35,039 nucleotides of DNA from a virus. The stretch is taken from the IMG/VR virus record IMGVR_UViG_3300025913_000079, positions 1-35,039 of that record; one strand, 5' to 3'. The position numbers were made by a program, and so were the translations under genes. The notes beneath the pieces were generated by a model. It saw only the letters and a program-made list of their open reading frames with translations, was not told the origin of the DNA and made no database searches. Shown one piece after another: positions 14,455 through 21,683 of this stretch. Numbering within the stretch: the stretch's first letter is position 1; each line of letters begins with the position of its first letter.

Positions 14455-14666
14455 TGGGCTACCAAGAGTTCAAAGAGACTGAGTGTTTAGTACGCGAAGG
14501 TTGTGGACTCGCCCCTCCTCGTAAGTTCGACTCGTATACCGAGGCTTATCGTTACGCAGTTAAAACCTCCAAAGAGCCTCATTATCTAGGAGGTACAACG
14601 CCTGTCCAACTAGTGGTGCGAGAAATACGTAGTACCGTCCGGACGTTCAAAAACGGAGAGTTTTGA
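14454..14666 (+). CDS. Small protein of unknown function
   Basis: 70 residues: ECLVREGCGLAPPRKFDSYT, then EAYRYAVKTSKEP, then VQLVVREIRSTVRTF. Alternating beta/alpha pattern. Overlaps the amidotransferase stop (TGATG) and the next start (TGATG). Unrecognised; coupled to cassette genes. Confidence 0.6.
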   Translation: MGYQEFKETECLVREGCGLAPPRKFDSYTEAYRYAVKTSKEPHYLGGTTPVQLVVREIRSTVRTFKNGEF

Positions 14667-14866
14667 TGTATCACGTAACCTTCCGAGGAGGGAAGATTCA
14701 TCCTCCGTCGTTTAACACGGATCGTTGGACTAGGGACGAGATCGTCGAAAAAATTCGATCTTCGATAGGCACGAAGTTACCAGACGGACACGTCGTCACA
14801 ATCGATGATTACGGAGTCTTCGAGCTGGTGCCTCGTAAAATCTCGATGAAGGTGGAGCTAAGCTGA
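14666..14866 (+). CDS. Small protein of unknown function
   Basis: 66 residues: YHVTFRGGKIHPPSF, then RDEIVEKIRSSIGTKLPDGH, then VVTIDDYGVFELVPRK. A beta-alpha-beta-beta pattern is likely. Start and stop overlap neighbours by 1-4 bases. Confidence 0.6.
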   Translation: MYHVTFRGGKIHPPSFNTDRWTRDEIVEKIRSSIGTKLPDGHVVTIDDYGVFELVPRKISMKVELS

Positions 14867-15057
14867 TGCCTATCGTTTATTTCGTCGTCTTTCTGTTCTA
14901 TGTCTTTTGTCTTGTCCATGTCCTGAAGTTCGGTCTGGACCTTACACAAGACAACGACGACAAATGGTATGGTGGTGTGGCGATGTGGTTCGTCTGGTGT
15001 ATTGGTTGGTTATTTGGGCCGCCTCTCGTGCTGGTCTATATTTGCGGAGTTTTGTGA
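14866..15057 (+). CDS. Small two-span membrane protein
   Basis: 63 residues, with hydrophobic segments at ~2-24 (PIVYFVVFLFYVFCLVHVL) and ~38-62 (VAMWFVWCIGWLFGPPLVLV) joined by a polar loop (DLTQDNDDKW). It lies directly before the class II amidotransferase gene (stop and next ATG abut). A membrane protein inside the cassette could tether the ligases or export the product. That is inference. Confidence 0.65.
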   Translation: MPIVYFVVFLFYVFCLVHVLKFGLDLTQDNDDKWYGGVAMWFVWCIGWLFGPPLVLVYICGVL

Positions 15058-16236
15058 ATGTGTGGTCACGTCGGTATCGCGGGTAAGCTCGAAAACAAAG
15101 ACGAGCAGACAATGAAGCGATTGCTTCTCTTCGATTATTTCCGAGGTCCGGACAGCACCGGCTTCGCAGCCCTTCGGTCAACCCCGAAAGGTGAGGCGCA
15201 TCTCTGCAAGATTGCAAGCAACCCTCTCGATCTGTTTGACATGAAGAAGTTCGGCACGGCGCTCAATGCCTTCAACAGCACCGTCTTCCTCGGTCATAAC
15301 CGTCTCGCGACGAAGGGTGTCGTCAACAACTATAACGCCCATCCCTATCTCTTCGAGAAGGAGGGTGGAGTGATTGTCGGTGCCCATAACGGGACGCTCG
15401 ACAAGTCGTCTTGGGATGCCATCGAAGACAAGCTCGGTGAGAAGTTTCCGGTCGACAGCATGGCGGTCGTCGCTGCGATTGCAAAGCTTGGCATCGAAGC
15501 CACCGTCCCGCTTCTCCAAGGCGCATGGGCGCTTGTCTGGTTCGACACGTCGGACAACACCCTGAACTTCCTCCGAAACAAGGAGCGTCCGTTCTGGTAT
15601 GCCTATACCGAGAACTTCGATCATATGATCTGGGCGAGTGAGTTTCCGACGATCCGGGCTGCCCTCGACTTGTCTGCCAATCCGTACAAGCTGTACAAGA
15701 CGGCAGAAGGGTATTCCTACTTCGCGACGAAGGAGGATTGGTGGTATAAGATCGATCTCGATAAGCTCAAGGCGGGTGCGACTGAGCGTCCTAAACCACG
15801 TGTCAAGGAGTTGAAGGGAAAGGAGCCGGCCCCGGCGCAGAACTATGCCTGCGGAGGGTACACCCCTTTCAAGAGACAAACACAGGGGATGTCACAAACG
15901 AGTTCGACGACGACATCCCATGGGGCTGGTTCGGGGGTGGGTACATCTACCAGTAACGTCACCGTCCTGCCCGGCCTACCCGGCCCGAAGAAGGACGTCA
16001 CAATCCCCGTCCTGCATCTGACTACGACGGGTGCTCAGCCGTTTGCTGAGTTCTTGACTGAGGAGGAATTCAAAGCGATATCCAAGTATGGGTGTTCGTG
16101 GTGTCAGGCGGATGTCTCATATGACGAGCCGGGTGTCCAAGTCTATGTCAATCATGACATGATTCTCTGTCCGTCTTGTGCGGATGAGAATGAGACAAAC
16201 AGGGTGTACGTCGATGCCTCCCGTCTTGTATGTTAA
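15058..16236 (+). CDS. Class II (Ntn) glutamine amidotransferase with C-terminal zinc-ribbon-like tail
   Basis: 392 residues. MCGHVGIAG gives the N-terminal Cys nucleophile (C2 after Met removal). Other conserved elements are GHNRLATKG (79-87, glutamine-binding R82), GAHNGTL (108-114, oxyanion-hole N and G) and PVDSMAV (131-137). The family frees ammonia from glutamine and passes it to a partner synthetase. No sugar-isomerase or asparagine-synthetase domain follows, so the acceptor enzyme must be separate, and the two adjacent amidoligases are obvious candidates. Residues ~265-330 are Gly/Ser/Thr/Pro-rich linker. The end has CSWC and CPSC pairs about 17 residues apart, a likely zinc ribbon that may dock a partner or substrate. 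Followed 52 bases later by the COOH-NH2 ligase. Confidence 0.9.
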   Translation: MCGHVGIAGKLENKDEQTMKRLLLFDYFRGPDSTGFAALRSTPKGEAHLCKIASNPLDLFDMKKFGTALNAFNSTVFLGHNRLATKGVVNNYNAHPYLFEKEGGVIVGAHNGTLDKSSWDAIEDKLGEKFPVDSMAVVAAIAKLGIEATVPLLQGAWALVWFDTSDNTLNFLRNKERPFWYAYTENFDHMIWASEFPTIRAALDLSANPYKLYKTAEGYSYFATKEDWWYKIDLDKLKAGATERPKPRVKELKGKEPAPAQNYACGGYTPFKRQTQGMSQTSSTTTSHGAGSGVGTSTSNVTVLPGLPGPKKDVTIPVLHLTTTGAQPFAEFLTEEEFKAISKYGCSWCQADVSYDEPGVQVYVNHDMILCPSCADENETNRVYVDASRLVC

Positions 16237-16288
16237 TAATACTACCCGATATGTAAACGGAAGATACTATTACTTAAGGAGTTCTGAA

Positions 16289-17125
16289 ATGCAGGTTGCC
16301 AAGCCCGCGATTGACGGGTTTAAGTTCGGGTGTGACCCCGAGTTGTTTGTCCTCGATGCGGACGGCGAGCCCGTCTCAGCCGAGGGTCTTATCCCCGGAA
16401 CGAAAGAGGAGCCGTACAAGGTCGAGCATGGTGCAGTCCAAGTCGACGGGATGGCTGCCGAGTTCAACATCGACCCGGCGAGTTCTTTCGAGGAGTTCAA
16501 CGGAAACATCGTCGCCGTCCTGAAGCAGTTGAAAGGCATGCTTCCGACCGGGTATAAACTCCGAGCCGTACCATCCATGGTCTTCTCCGAGAAGATATGG
16601 GACGCCACCCCTGACATCGCAAAGGCCCTTGGCTGCACGCCGGACTATGACGCATGGACTGGCGAGGTCAACCCTCCTCCGGAGGATCTCGTCAACCCAC
16701 GGATGAGGTGTGCAGGCGGCCATATCCACATCGGCTGGACGGAAGGCGAGGAGTTGTCGGATATCCAGCATATCATGAACTGTCGCGATCTCATCCGACA
16801 GCTCGACTGGTATCTCGGTGGTTGGTCGGTCCGTGTCGACCCAGATCCTACCCGTCGTCGTTTGTACGGAAGAGCAGGAGCCTGCCGATATAAGCCGTAT
16901 GGCGTCGAGTACAGGGTCCTTTCGAACTTCTGGGTAGCCGAGAAGGAGGCTCGCCTAACCGTCTGGAATCGCCTCCAGGCCGCGATTGAGGGCATGCGTA
17001 AGGAGTTCTATCCTGACCTGGCAAGGAAAGATACCCAGCTCTTGATTGAACGGATCAACAACTCAGAGAGGGACGGACTGTTCGAGCGGAAGTTCCATTT
17101 CCCGCTCATTTCCGTCAATAAATAG
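16289..17125 (+). CDS. COOH-NH2 ligase (amidoligase), phiEco32-like type 2
   Basis: 278 residues of the glutamine-synthetase-like fold. Motifs: FGCDPELFVLDADG (13-26; E18), QVDGMAAEFNIDP (51-63; E58), GGHIHIGW (143-150; H145, H147) and GVEYRVLSNFW (205-215; E207, R209). These Glu, His and Arg residues are the expected metal- and ATP-binding set. The family is predicted to join a carboxylate to an amine using ATP, via an acyl phosphate. The phage form is named after phiEco32. I took ATG 16289 (AAGGAG upstream); the reading frame before it overlaps the amidotransferase gene. With the class II amidotransferase next door, ammonia is a plausible amine donor, so it could amidate a carboxylate. Confidence 0.88.
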   Translation: MQVAKPAIDGFKFGCDPELFVLDADGEPVSAEGLIPGTKEEPYKVEHGAVQVDGMAAEFNIDPASSFEEFNGNIVAVLKQLKGMLPTGYKLRAVPSMVFSEKIWDATPDIAKALGCTPDYDAWTGEVNPPPEDLVNPRMRCAGGHIHIGWTEGEELSDIQHIMNCRDLIRQLDWYLGGWSVRVDPDPTRRRLYGRAGACRYKPYGVEYRVLSNFWVAEKEARLTVWNRLQAAIEGMRKEFYPDLARKDTQLLIERINNSERDGLFERKFHFPLISVNK

Positions 17126-17133
17126 GAGCTTGT

Positions 17134-17901
17134 ATGGCTGCCGTTTCGAAGGAATATACGAACTTCTACGAGAACATAAAAGAAGCCATGATGCGGCTTC
17201 AACATACCGTCGTGATGTATGACGGCTTTCCTTACTATGTCCTGACGATCGATTCGCACAAGCCGGACGGTATCTTCCGTGTCTATATGGAACCACTAGG
17301 AGCCAAGCGAGGGTCTGTCATCGGCCGTGGTCTGTCGGTGCCTTATGACGGCCCTGACGGCTATCGTGGTCCTGAGATGGATAAATGGCTGGATGCGAAC
17401 AAAGACTCAGGCGTCATCCGGAAGCAGATGAACTCGCCTCTCTTCAATAAGTTCCGTCCGTTCGATCTCGGTATGTGCAACATCGACGGTAACGTCGTCT
17501 ATACCGAGCGTCAGCCCCAGCGTCAGACCTACCAAGGTTTGACACAACAGATGGTCTATCAGTTGCCTGTCTCATTGGGGCCAAGACTGTCTGTCACTAA
17601 GAATGCGCTGGTCGGGATACAGCACCCGGCATTCAAGGCGTGTGTCCTAGCGGAGCATCCGTCCTACGACGAGTGTATCAAGAACCTACTAGACCCGGAG
17701 ATTTCGAATGAAGGTGTCGCTTTTAGCCGCCATTTCGCCTTGGTTAGGGGTCCTGTTGATACTCTGTTTCTCGCCTACAAGTCCGATATTGTCGGCGCTG
17801 TCACGGATGGTTCGAAGACTCTTCGGCTCTCCAAGAGCCATCGTCATACGAGAGAGGTTATCGAAGAGTTGGGTGTCTTTTCGGAAATCAAAATCGCATA
17901 A
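17134..17901 (+). CDS. Unknown protein between the two amidoligases
   Basis: 255 residues, mixed alpha/beta, no membrane segment. Notable segments are YYVLTIDSHKPDGIFRVYME, IRKQMNSPLFNKFRPFDLGM (~residues 95-115) and AFKACVLAEHPSYDECIKNLL. No catalytic motif is recognised. AGGAG ribosome site; 8 bases after the first amidoligase and 10 before the second, so it is almost certainly part of the same unit and may be a substrate-binding or structural component. The PLFNKFRPF segment would be a good search seed. Confidence 0.75.
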   Translation: MAAVSKEYTNFYENIKEAMMRLQHTVVMYDGFPYYVLTIDSHKPDGIFRVYMEPLGAKRGSVIGRGLSVPYDGPDGYRGPEMDKWLDANKDSGVIRKQMNSPLFNKFRPFDLGMCNIDGNVVYTERQPQRQTYQGLTQQMVYQLPVSLGPRLSVTKNALVGIQHPAFKACVLAEHPSYDECIKNLLDPEISNEGVAFSRHFALVRGPVDTLFLAYKSDIVGAVTDGSKTLRLSKSHRHTREVIEELGVFSEIKIA

Positions 17902-17911
17902 GGAGAAAGAA

Positions 17912-19081
17912 GTGGATACCGTTTTTGTTGCTCGACGTAACAGCAAGACACCCGGCTTCAACATCGCGTCTATCTTTGATAAGAAGATGGTGACTGGCGA
18001 AGTCGGGTTGGAGATCGAAGTCGAGGGTAATAAGTTTCCGAAGAATGAAACGATCGGGAGCGCCATCCCGCTTCCTTGGGTCTATCACAAAGACGGCAGC
18101 CTTCGTGGGCAGGACAACGCCGAGTATGTACTCAAGGCGCCGATTAAGTTTGACGCCGTTCCTGACGCGATCAAGATCCTGTGGGACCTGTTCGCGGCGT
18201 ATGGAAGCAAGCTCGACGTCAGCAACAGGACGTCGGTCCATGTCCATTTGAACGCCCAGAAGTTCCACCTCAATAGGCTGGCGGCGTTCCTCGGTATGTA
18301 CTTCTCCGTCGAGGAGATGCTCACGGAGTGGTGCGGCGACCATAGGGTTGGCAATCTATTCTGTCTCCGAGCGAAGGACGCGACGGCCATTGTGACTCAT
18401 TTGAAGAAATTCATTCAGGCGGATGGTTCGTATGAGCTTAGGGAGGGTCTGCACTATGCCGGGTTGAACGCCCACGCGCTCTATAAGTTCGGCTCGATCG
18501 AGATCCGGTCGTTGCGGGGATGCACCGAACCCCAAACCATACTTGACTGGGTTGCTATCCTCCGCCGTATCTATGAGAAGTCGGCAGACTTTCCCGATCC
18601 TCGTCTGATCCCTGACAGCCTGTCATCTGACGGACCGATGGCATATTTGGACATGGTGCTCGGAGAGCATCGCTCGACGGTGATTAACGGGATCGGATGG
18701 ACGATCGATAAGGTACGGGGCAGCTTGTATGAAGGCATCAGGCTTGCTCAAGACATCTGCTATTGCAGGGACTGGTCGTTGTACTCTCCGGTGGAGATGA
18801 AGTCCGACCCTTTTGGTAGGCCCGCCAAGAAGGTGGCATCGAGTCTTTCTCATCTGGCACAAGCTCTGGTGCAGAACCAAGCCTCATTCAATATGGCCAA
18901 CCAAATAGGTGACCAAATCTATCAGGTCAATATAAGCACGCCCCCCCCTCCGACCCCTGTTGGGTGGTCTCTCCCCCATGAGACGATAGACGGTGAACAG
19001 GTCTGGGTTAATGAAGAGGTCCCGGAGATGGAGGAAGGGGACGAGGCAGAGGACATGGACGGGGACGAGCAAGCGGAGTGA
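17912..19081 (+). CDS. Amidoligase_2-type ligase, second glutamine-synthetase-fold enzyme
   Basis: 389 residues. Motifs of the putative amidoligase family: GEVGLEIEVEG (29-39; E34, E36), YHKDGSLRGQDNAEYVLKAP (58-77; D61, E71), TSVHVHLNA (107-115; H110, H112) and GSIEIRSLRG (194-203; E197, R199). It probably ligates an amine to a Glu or peptide carboxylate with ATP. The last ~60 residues are Pro-rich, then highly acidic (EEGDEAEDMDGDEQAE), an unusual tail that could recruit a basic partner or substrate. I chose GTG 17912 (AAGGAGA upstream). An ATG 68 codons earlier lies in the overlapping frame of the previous gene and gives a hydrophobic, unrelated extension. Confidence 0.85.
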   Translation: MDTVFVARRNSKTPGFNIASIFDKKMVTGEVGLEIEVEGNKFPKNETIGSAIPLPWVYHKDGSLRGQDNAEYVLKAPIKFDAVPDAIKILWDLFAAYGSKLDVSNRTSVHVHLNAQKFHLNRLAAFLGMYFSVEEMLTEWCGDHRVGNLFCLRAKDATAIVTHLKKFIQADGSYELREGLHYAGLNAHALYKFGSIEIRSLRGCTEPQTILDWVAILRRIYEKSADFPDPRLIPDSLSSDGPMAYLDMVLGEHRSTVINGIGWTIDKVRGSLYEGIRLAQDICYCRDWSLYSPVEMKSDPFGRPAKKVASSLSHLAQALVQNQASFNMANQIGDQIYQVNISTPPPPTPVGWSLPHETIDGEQVWVNEEVPEMEEGDEAEDMDGDEQAE

Positions 19082-19103
19082 TCTGCGACCACAAGGAGTA
19101 CTT

Positions 19104-19880
19104 ATGAGATTTCGTGTACTACCATACAAACAAGGAAGTAAGAGTGCGAAGGCTCTCGCCGATGCGCTGGGAGGTAAGGTCCTCAAGCTTGAGGGCAGCA
19201 AGTACCAATATAAAGATGGAGACGTCTTGATTAATTGGGGCAATACCAAAGAGGCAGCAGACTTAGATGACGGTCTATTGCCGTGGTTTAACTTCCCCGA
19301 GGCAATTAAGCCGGCTTCCAATAAACTGTTGTTCTTCAACAAGTTAAAAGAAGTCAAGCCTGAAATTATCCCTAAGTTCTGGACGAAGAAGGAGGATATT
19401 CCTGATGCTGCCTTTCCAATCGTTTGTCGTACTGTCCTTGCTGGTCATAGCGGTGCTGGCATCGTTATCGCTGATAATCGTAATGCGCTGGTAGACGCAC
19501 CGCTCTACGTCCAGTACAAGAAGAAGAAGGATGAATATCGTGTCCATGTCGGACGAAAGCAGAGTGGCGACGGCGCTGGAGAGAGCGTGGTCATCGCGGT
19601 TCAGCGAAAAGCCAGACGTAACGGTGCGGAGACTGTCAACTGGCAAGTACGTAATCTCGCTGGAGGTTTCGTCTTTGTGCGGGGTGGCGTTTCTCCTCCA
19701 GCATCTGTCACATCCTCTGCCGTGGAAGCTCTGGCAGCGTCTGGCCTCGACTTCGGGGCCGTCGACGTAATCTATAACGAACACGAAGGGAAAGCGTATG
19801 TCCTCGAAATCAACACAGCCCCCGGCCTCGAAGGCCAAACCATCGCCGATTATGCAAGCTTCTTTAAGGAGATGGGTTGA
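19104..19880 (+). CDS. ATP-grasp ligase
   Basis: 258 residues, short for the fold. N-terminal pre-ATP domain (LPYKQGSKSAKALADALGG, VLINWGNT), then the glycine-rich nucleotide loop VLAGHSGAGIVI (111-122), EYRVHV (144-149), FGAVDVIYN (218-225; D221) and the metal-binding VLEINTAPGLEG (233-244; E235, N237). This is the RimK-like / peptide-ligase type, which activates a carboxylate as acyl phosphate and couples it to an amine. The fourth bond-making or amide-handling enzyme type in the cassette. AAGGAG before ATG. A small ORF begins inside its 3' end. Confidence 0.88.
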   Translation: MRFRVLPYKQGSKSAKALADALGGKVLKLEGSKYQYKDGDVLINWGNTKEAADLDDGLLPWFNFPEAIKPASNKLLFFNKLKEVKPEIIPKFWTKKEDIPDAAFPIVCRTVLAGHSGAGIVIADNRNALVDAPLYVQYKKKKDEYRVHVGRKQSGDGAGESVVIAVQRKARRNGAETVNWQVRNLAGGFVFVRGGVSPPASVTSSAVEALAASGLDFGAVDVIYNEHEGKAYVLEINTAPGLEGQTIADYASFFKEMG

Positions 19881-19977
19881 GGGGCGAGATAAAGCTCTGA
19901 CGGCCGGAGAACGTGCCGCTTTTTACGCTGGATGGGATGCTCGAAAAGAACAGGAATATGGAGGTTTCTACCGATGA
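19798..19977 (+). CDS. 59-residue protein with AFYAGWDA motif
   Basis: Starts MSSKSTQPPASKAKPSPIMQ (Ser/Pro/Lys-rich), then a helix GRDKALTAGERAAFYAGWDARKEQEYG. The A-F-Y-A-G-W-D motif recurs in small phage proteins of unknown role. Its start lies 83 bases inside the ATP-grasp gene in another frame, with GAAGGGA before the ATG. An internal ATG at 19852 is a weaker alternative. Stop overlaps the next start (ATGA). Confidence 0.5.
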   Translation: MSSKSTQPPASKAKPSPIMQASLRRWVEGRDKALTAGERAAFYAGWDARKEQEYGGFYR

Positions 19978-20066
19978 CTAATCTTACAGTGACACGTTTC
20001 TTCTGGATCAGCACGGCCCTTCTCTACCTCTGGGTCCTCGCCTTGACGGTCCTGCTGGTGAAATAA
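19974..20066 (+). CDS. 30-residue single-span membrane peptide
   Basis: MTNLTVTRFFWISTALLYLW, followed by VLALTVLLVK. Almost all of it is one hydrophobic helix. GGAGG lies 10 bases before the ATG. Last gene of the cassette segment; the next promoter begins 4 bases after its stop. Confidence 0.5.
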   Translation: MTNLTVTRFFWISTALLYLWVLALTVLLVK

Positions 20067-20069
20067 TCC

Positions 20070-20098
20070 TTGACAAACGGGACAGGATAGGGTATAAT
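20070..20098 (+). promoter_or_regulatory. Rightward consensus sigma-70 promoter of the replication block
   Basis: TTGACA (20070-20075), 17-bp spacer, TATAAT (20093-20098): perfect consensus. Then CGGTGTATAGGGT, matching the bases after the -10 at 25404 and at the leftward promoter. The leader to the first ATG (20247) is ~140 nt and rich in pyrimidine tracts (near 20127-20150 and 20200-20220). Confidence 0.9.
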
Positions 20099-20246
20099 CG
20101 GTGTATAGGGTGCAGGTAGTCACCTCGCCCTCCTTTTCTTTCTTGTCTTTGTTCAATCACGCAGGACGTGGTTCTCCCAGAAACTATGGGGGTAGGGGGC
20201 TTCTTTCTCTTCTTTCTTTGAAGAACATAATAATAAGGTGTTATCT

Positions 20247-20480
20247 ATGAAGTGTCATATCTGTGACCGGGACTTATCAGACAAAGAAACTATCTACAAC
20301 GAGGACCTCCAAGCCTACGAGCCTTGTACCACCTGTCTCGATATAGCTCTCGATGCCGCCTATTGCAACGGCTTCTCGATTGAGCATGACGAAATCCCCA
20401 CCCTCGATGCAGACTTCGATACCCGTGTCGAGTATACGGAGTTTCCTCTGTCTGGCGGATTGTATGAGCCGTATGAGTAA
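20247..20480 (+). CDS. Small zinc-ribbon-like acidic protein
   Basis: 77 residues. MKCHICDRDL and CTTCLDIALDAAYC give two CxxC pairs, probably one zinc site. The rest is acidic (HDEIPTLDADFDTRVEYTEF). AAGGTG ribosome site. First gene after the 20070 promoter. Confidence 0.65.
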   Translation: MKCHICDRDLSDKETIYNEDLQAYEPCTTCLDIALDAAYCNGFSIEHDEIPTLDADFDTRVEYTEFPLSGGLYEPYE

Positions 20481-20640
20481 TCTTCGTCTCAAGCGCCTGC
20501 TATGGTTGGCGTACAACTGTGGTAACTGCAAGGCGTTCTACTCCAAATACTGTCAACTTCCGTCTGAGTACGGATCGTGGCAGCTAGGTCATTACTGGTT
20601 GTCTAACGAGGGTATTCGAAAACTTCAGGAGCTGTCATGA
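20464..20640 (+). CDS. Small Cys-containing protein of unknown function
   Basis: 58 residues: MSRMSNLRLKRLLWLAYNCG, then NCKAFYSKYC, then GSWQLGHYWLSNEGIRKL. The CxxC plus a downstream Cys suggests a metal site. Overlaps the upstream gene by 17 bases and the next by 4. The start could also be the Met at 20473. Confidence 0.5.
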   Translation: MSRMSNLRLKRLLWLAYNCGNCKAFYSKYCQLPSEYGSWQLGHYWLSNEGIRKLQELS

Positions 20641-21179
20641 ATGGAAGAACCTGGGTCTATGCCGACCCGCATTTCTATCATAAGAACATCTGTAAGTTCA
20701 CGAACTACGACGGCTCACCCCTCCGACCTTGGGATGACGTCGAACAGATGAATGAGGATATGATCGGATGGTACAACGAACTTGTAGACGCAGGGGACCG
20801 TGTGTATATCCTAGGCGACGTCGCCTTCTCGAAAAAAGATATGTGGAATAGCGTTGGTCGGTTGAAGGGACGGAAATGTCTTATCCCCGGCAACCACGAT
20901 CCAAAGAGTTTGAAGACATACATCGATGTATTCGATGACGTCCGAGGCTACGTCCAGCGTTCTGGCTTTATCATGTCTCATATACCTATCCATCCGGGCA
21001 GTATGGGCCGATGGAAGGTGAACATCCATGGTCATCTTCATAACAACTTCGTCGAAGATACGCGGCTTGATCTTGCACCAAGAACGCCCGACCACCGCTA
21101 TTTCTGTGCGTCGGTCGAACGGACGAACTTCCGTCCGATACTCCTCGACAAGATACTGGAACAGGTCGGACTGAAATGA
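20637..21179 (+). CDS. Calcineurin-like metallophosphoesterase
   Basis: 180 residues with the full set of metal ligands: ADPHFYH (D10, H12), ILGDVAF (D61), PGNHD (N86, H87), MSHIPIHP (H115) and NIHGHLH (H131, H133). Family members hydrolyse phosphomono- or diesters, including nucleotides and RNA ends. Short phage versions like this are common, and the substrate is unknown. Sits between small genes upstream of the primase-helicase, so nucleic-acid or nucleotide processing is likely. Confidence 0.9.
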   Translation: MNGRTWVYADPHFYHKNICKFTNYDGSPLRPWDDVEQMNEDMIGWYNELVDAGDRVYILGDVAFSKKDMWNSVGRLKGRKCLIPGNHDPKSLKTYIDVFDDVRGYVQRSGFIMSHIPIHPGSMGRWKVNIHGHLHNNFVEDTRLDLAPRTPDHRYFCASVERTNFRPILLDKILEQVGLK

Positions 21180-21367
21180 GACAAGGAAACGTCTTCTCGC
21201 AATGGGTGAACCGCTATCATGAAATAGCAGACGGTCGGCAAGGTAATAACGACGCCTGGCTGCGGGTTCCGTGGGAGCTTCAAGAAGAATGGTCGAAGTA
21301 TAAGACCGTCGATTGGGTCGATAATCGCGACGGAACCTTTACTCTCATTCCGAAGGAAACGACATGA
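21176..21367 (+). CDS. Small protein of unknown function
   Basis: 63 residues: FSQWVNRYHEIADGRQG, WLRVPWELQEEWSKYK, WVDNRDGTFTLIPKE. Coupled to both neighbours (4-base overlaps). No family recognised. Confidence 0.6.
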   Translation: MRQGNVFSQWVNRYHEIADGRQGNNDAWLRVPWELQEEWSKYKTVDWVDNRDGTFTLIPKETT

Positions 21368-21549
21368 AGACGTACAGAGACGCTATTAATGAGGTAGCAC
21401 GATCGATGTATAATCGATGGATGTCGGGTGCGGACGTGATCTATCCCGAGTCGCATCTCCTCATTGCGTTCATTTACAATAAAAAATCCTCGGATGTTTA
21501 CAACGCTATCATGGATGCGTTTAAGACCAAGAAAGCGAATAGACCATGA
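21364..21549 (+). CDS. Small protein of unknown function
   Basis: 61 residues, helical: YRDAINEVARSMYNRWMSGA, then HLLIAFIYNKKSSDVYNAIM, basic end. Overlaps both neighbours by 4 bases (ATGA). The preceding gene provides coupling. Confidence 0.6.
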   Translation: MKTYRDAINEVARSMYNRWMSGADVIYPESHLLIAFIYNKKSSDVYNAIMDAFKTKKANRP

Positions 21550-21683
21550 ACGCCGTCCTGAAATATATGTGCCTATGCAAGCATTGGTCGGTCACGTGGG
21601 CGGATCACGTCCAACACATGAGAAAATGTAGAACCTGTAAAAGGTCGATGAAGGAGATGGATGAGCAAATTCGTCCGACATGA
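21546..21683 (+). CDS. 45-residue zinc-finger-like peptide
   Basis: MNAVLKYMCLCKHWSVTWAD, then HVQHMRKCRTCKRSMKEMDE. It has CxC, two His and CxxC spaced like a small zinc finger. It ends 23 bases inside the helicase gene. Too short for most gene callers, but it has neat overlaps on both sides. Confidence 0.5.
   Translation: MNAVLKYMCLCKHWSVTWADHVQHMRKCRTCKRSMKEMDEQIRPT

Noticed and set aside
17708-17911. 68-codon N-terminal extension of the Amidoligase_2 gene
   Set aside because: It overlaps the previous gene in another frame and has unrelated hydrophobic sequence. GTG 17912 has a strong ribosome site and starts just before the domain.
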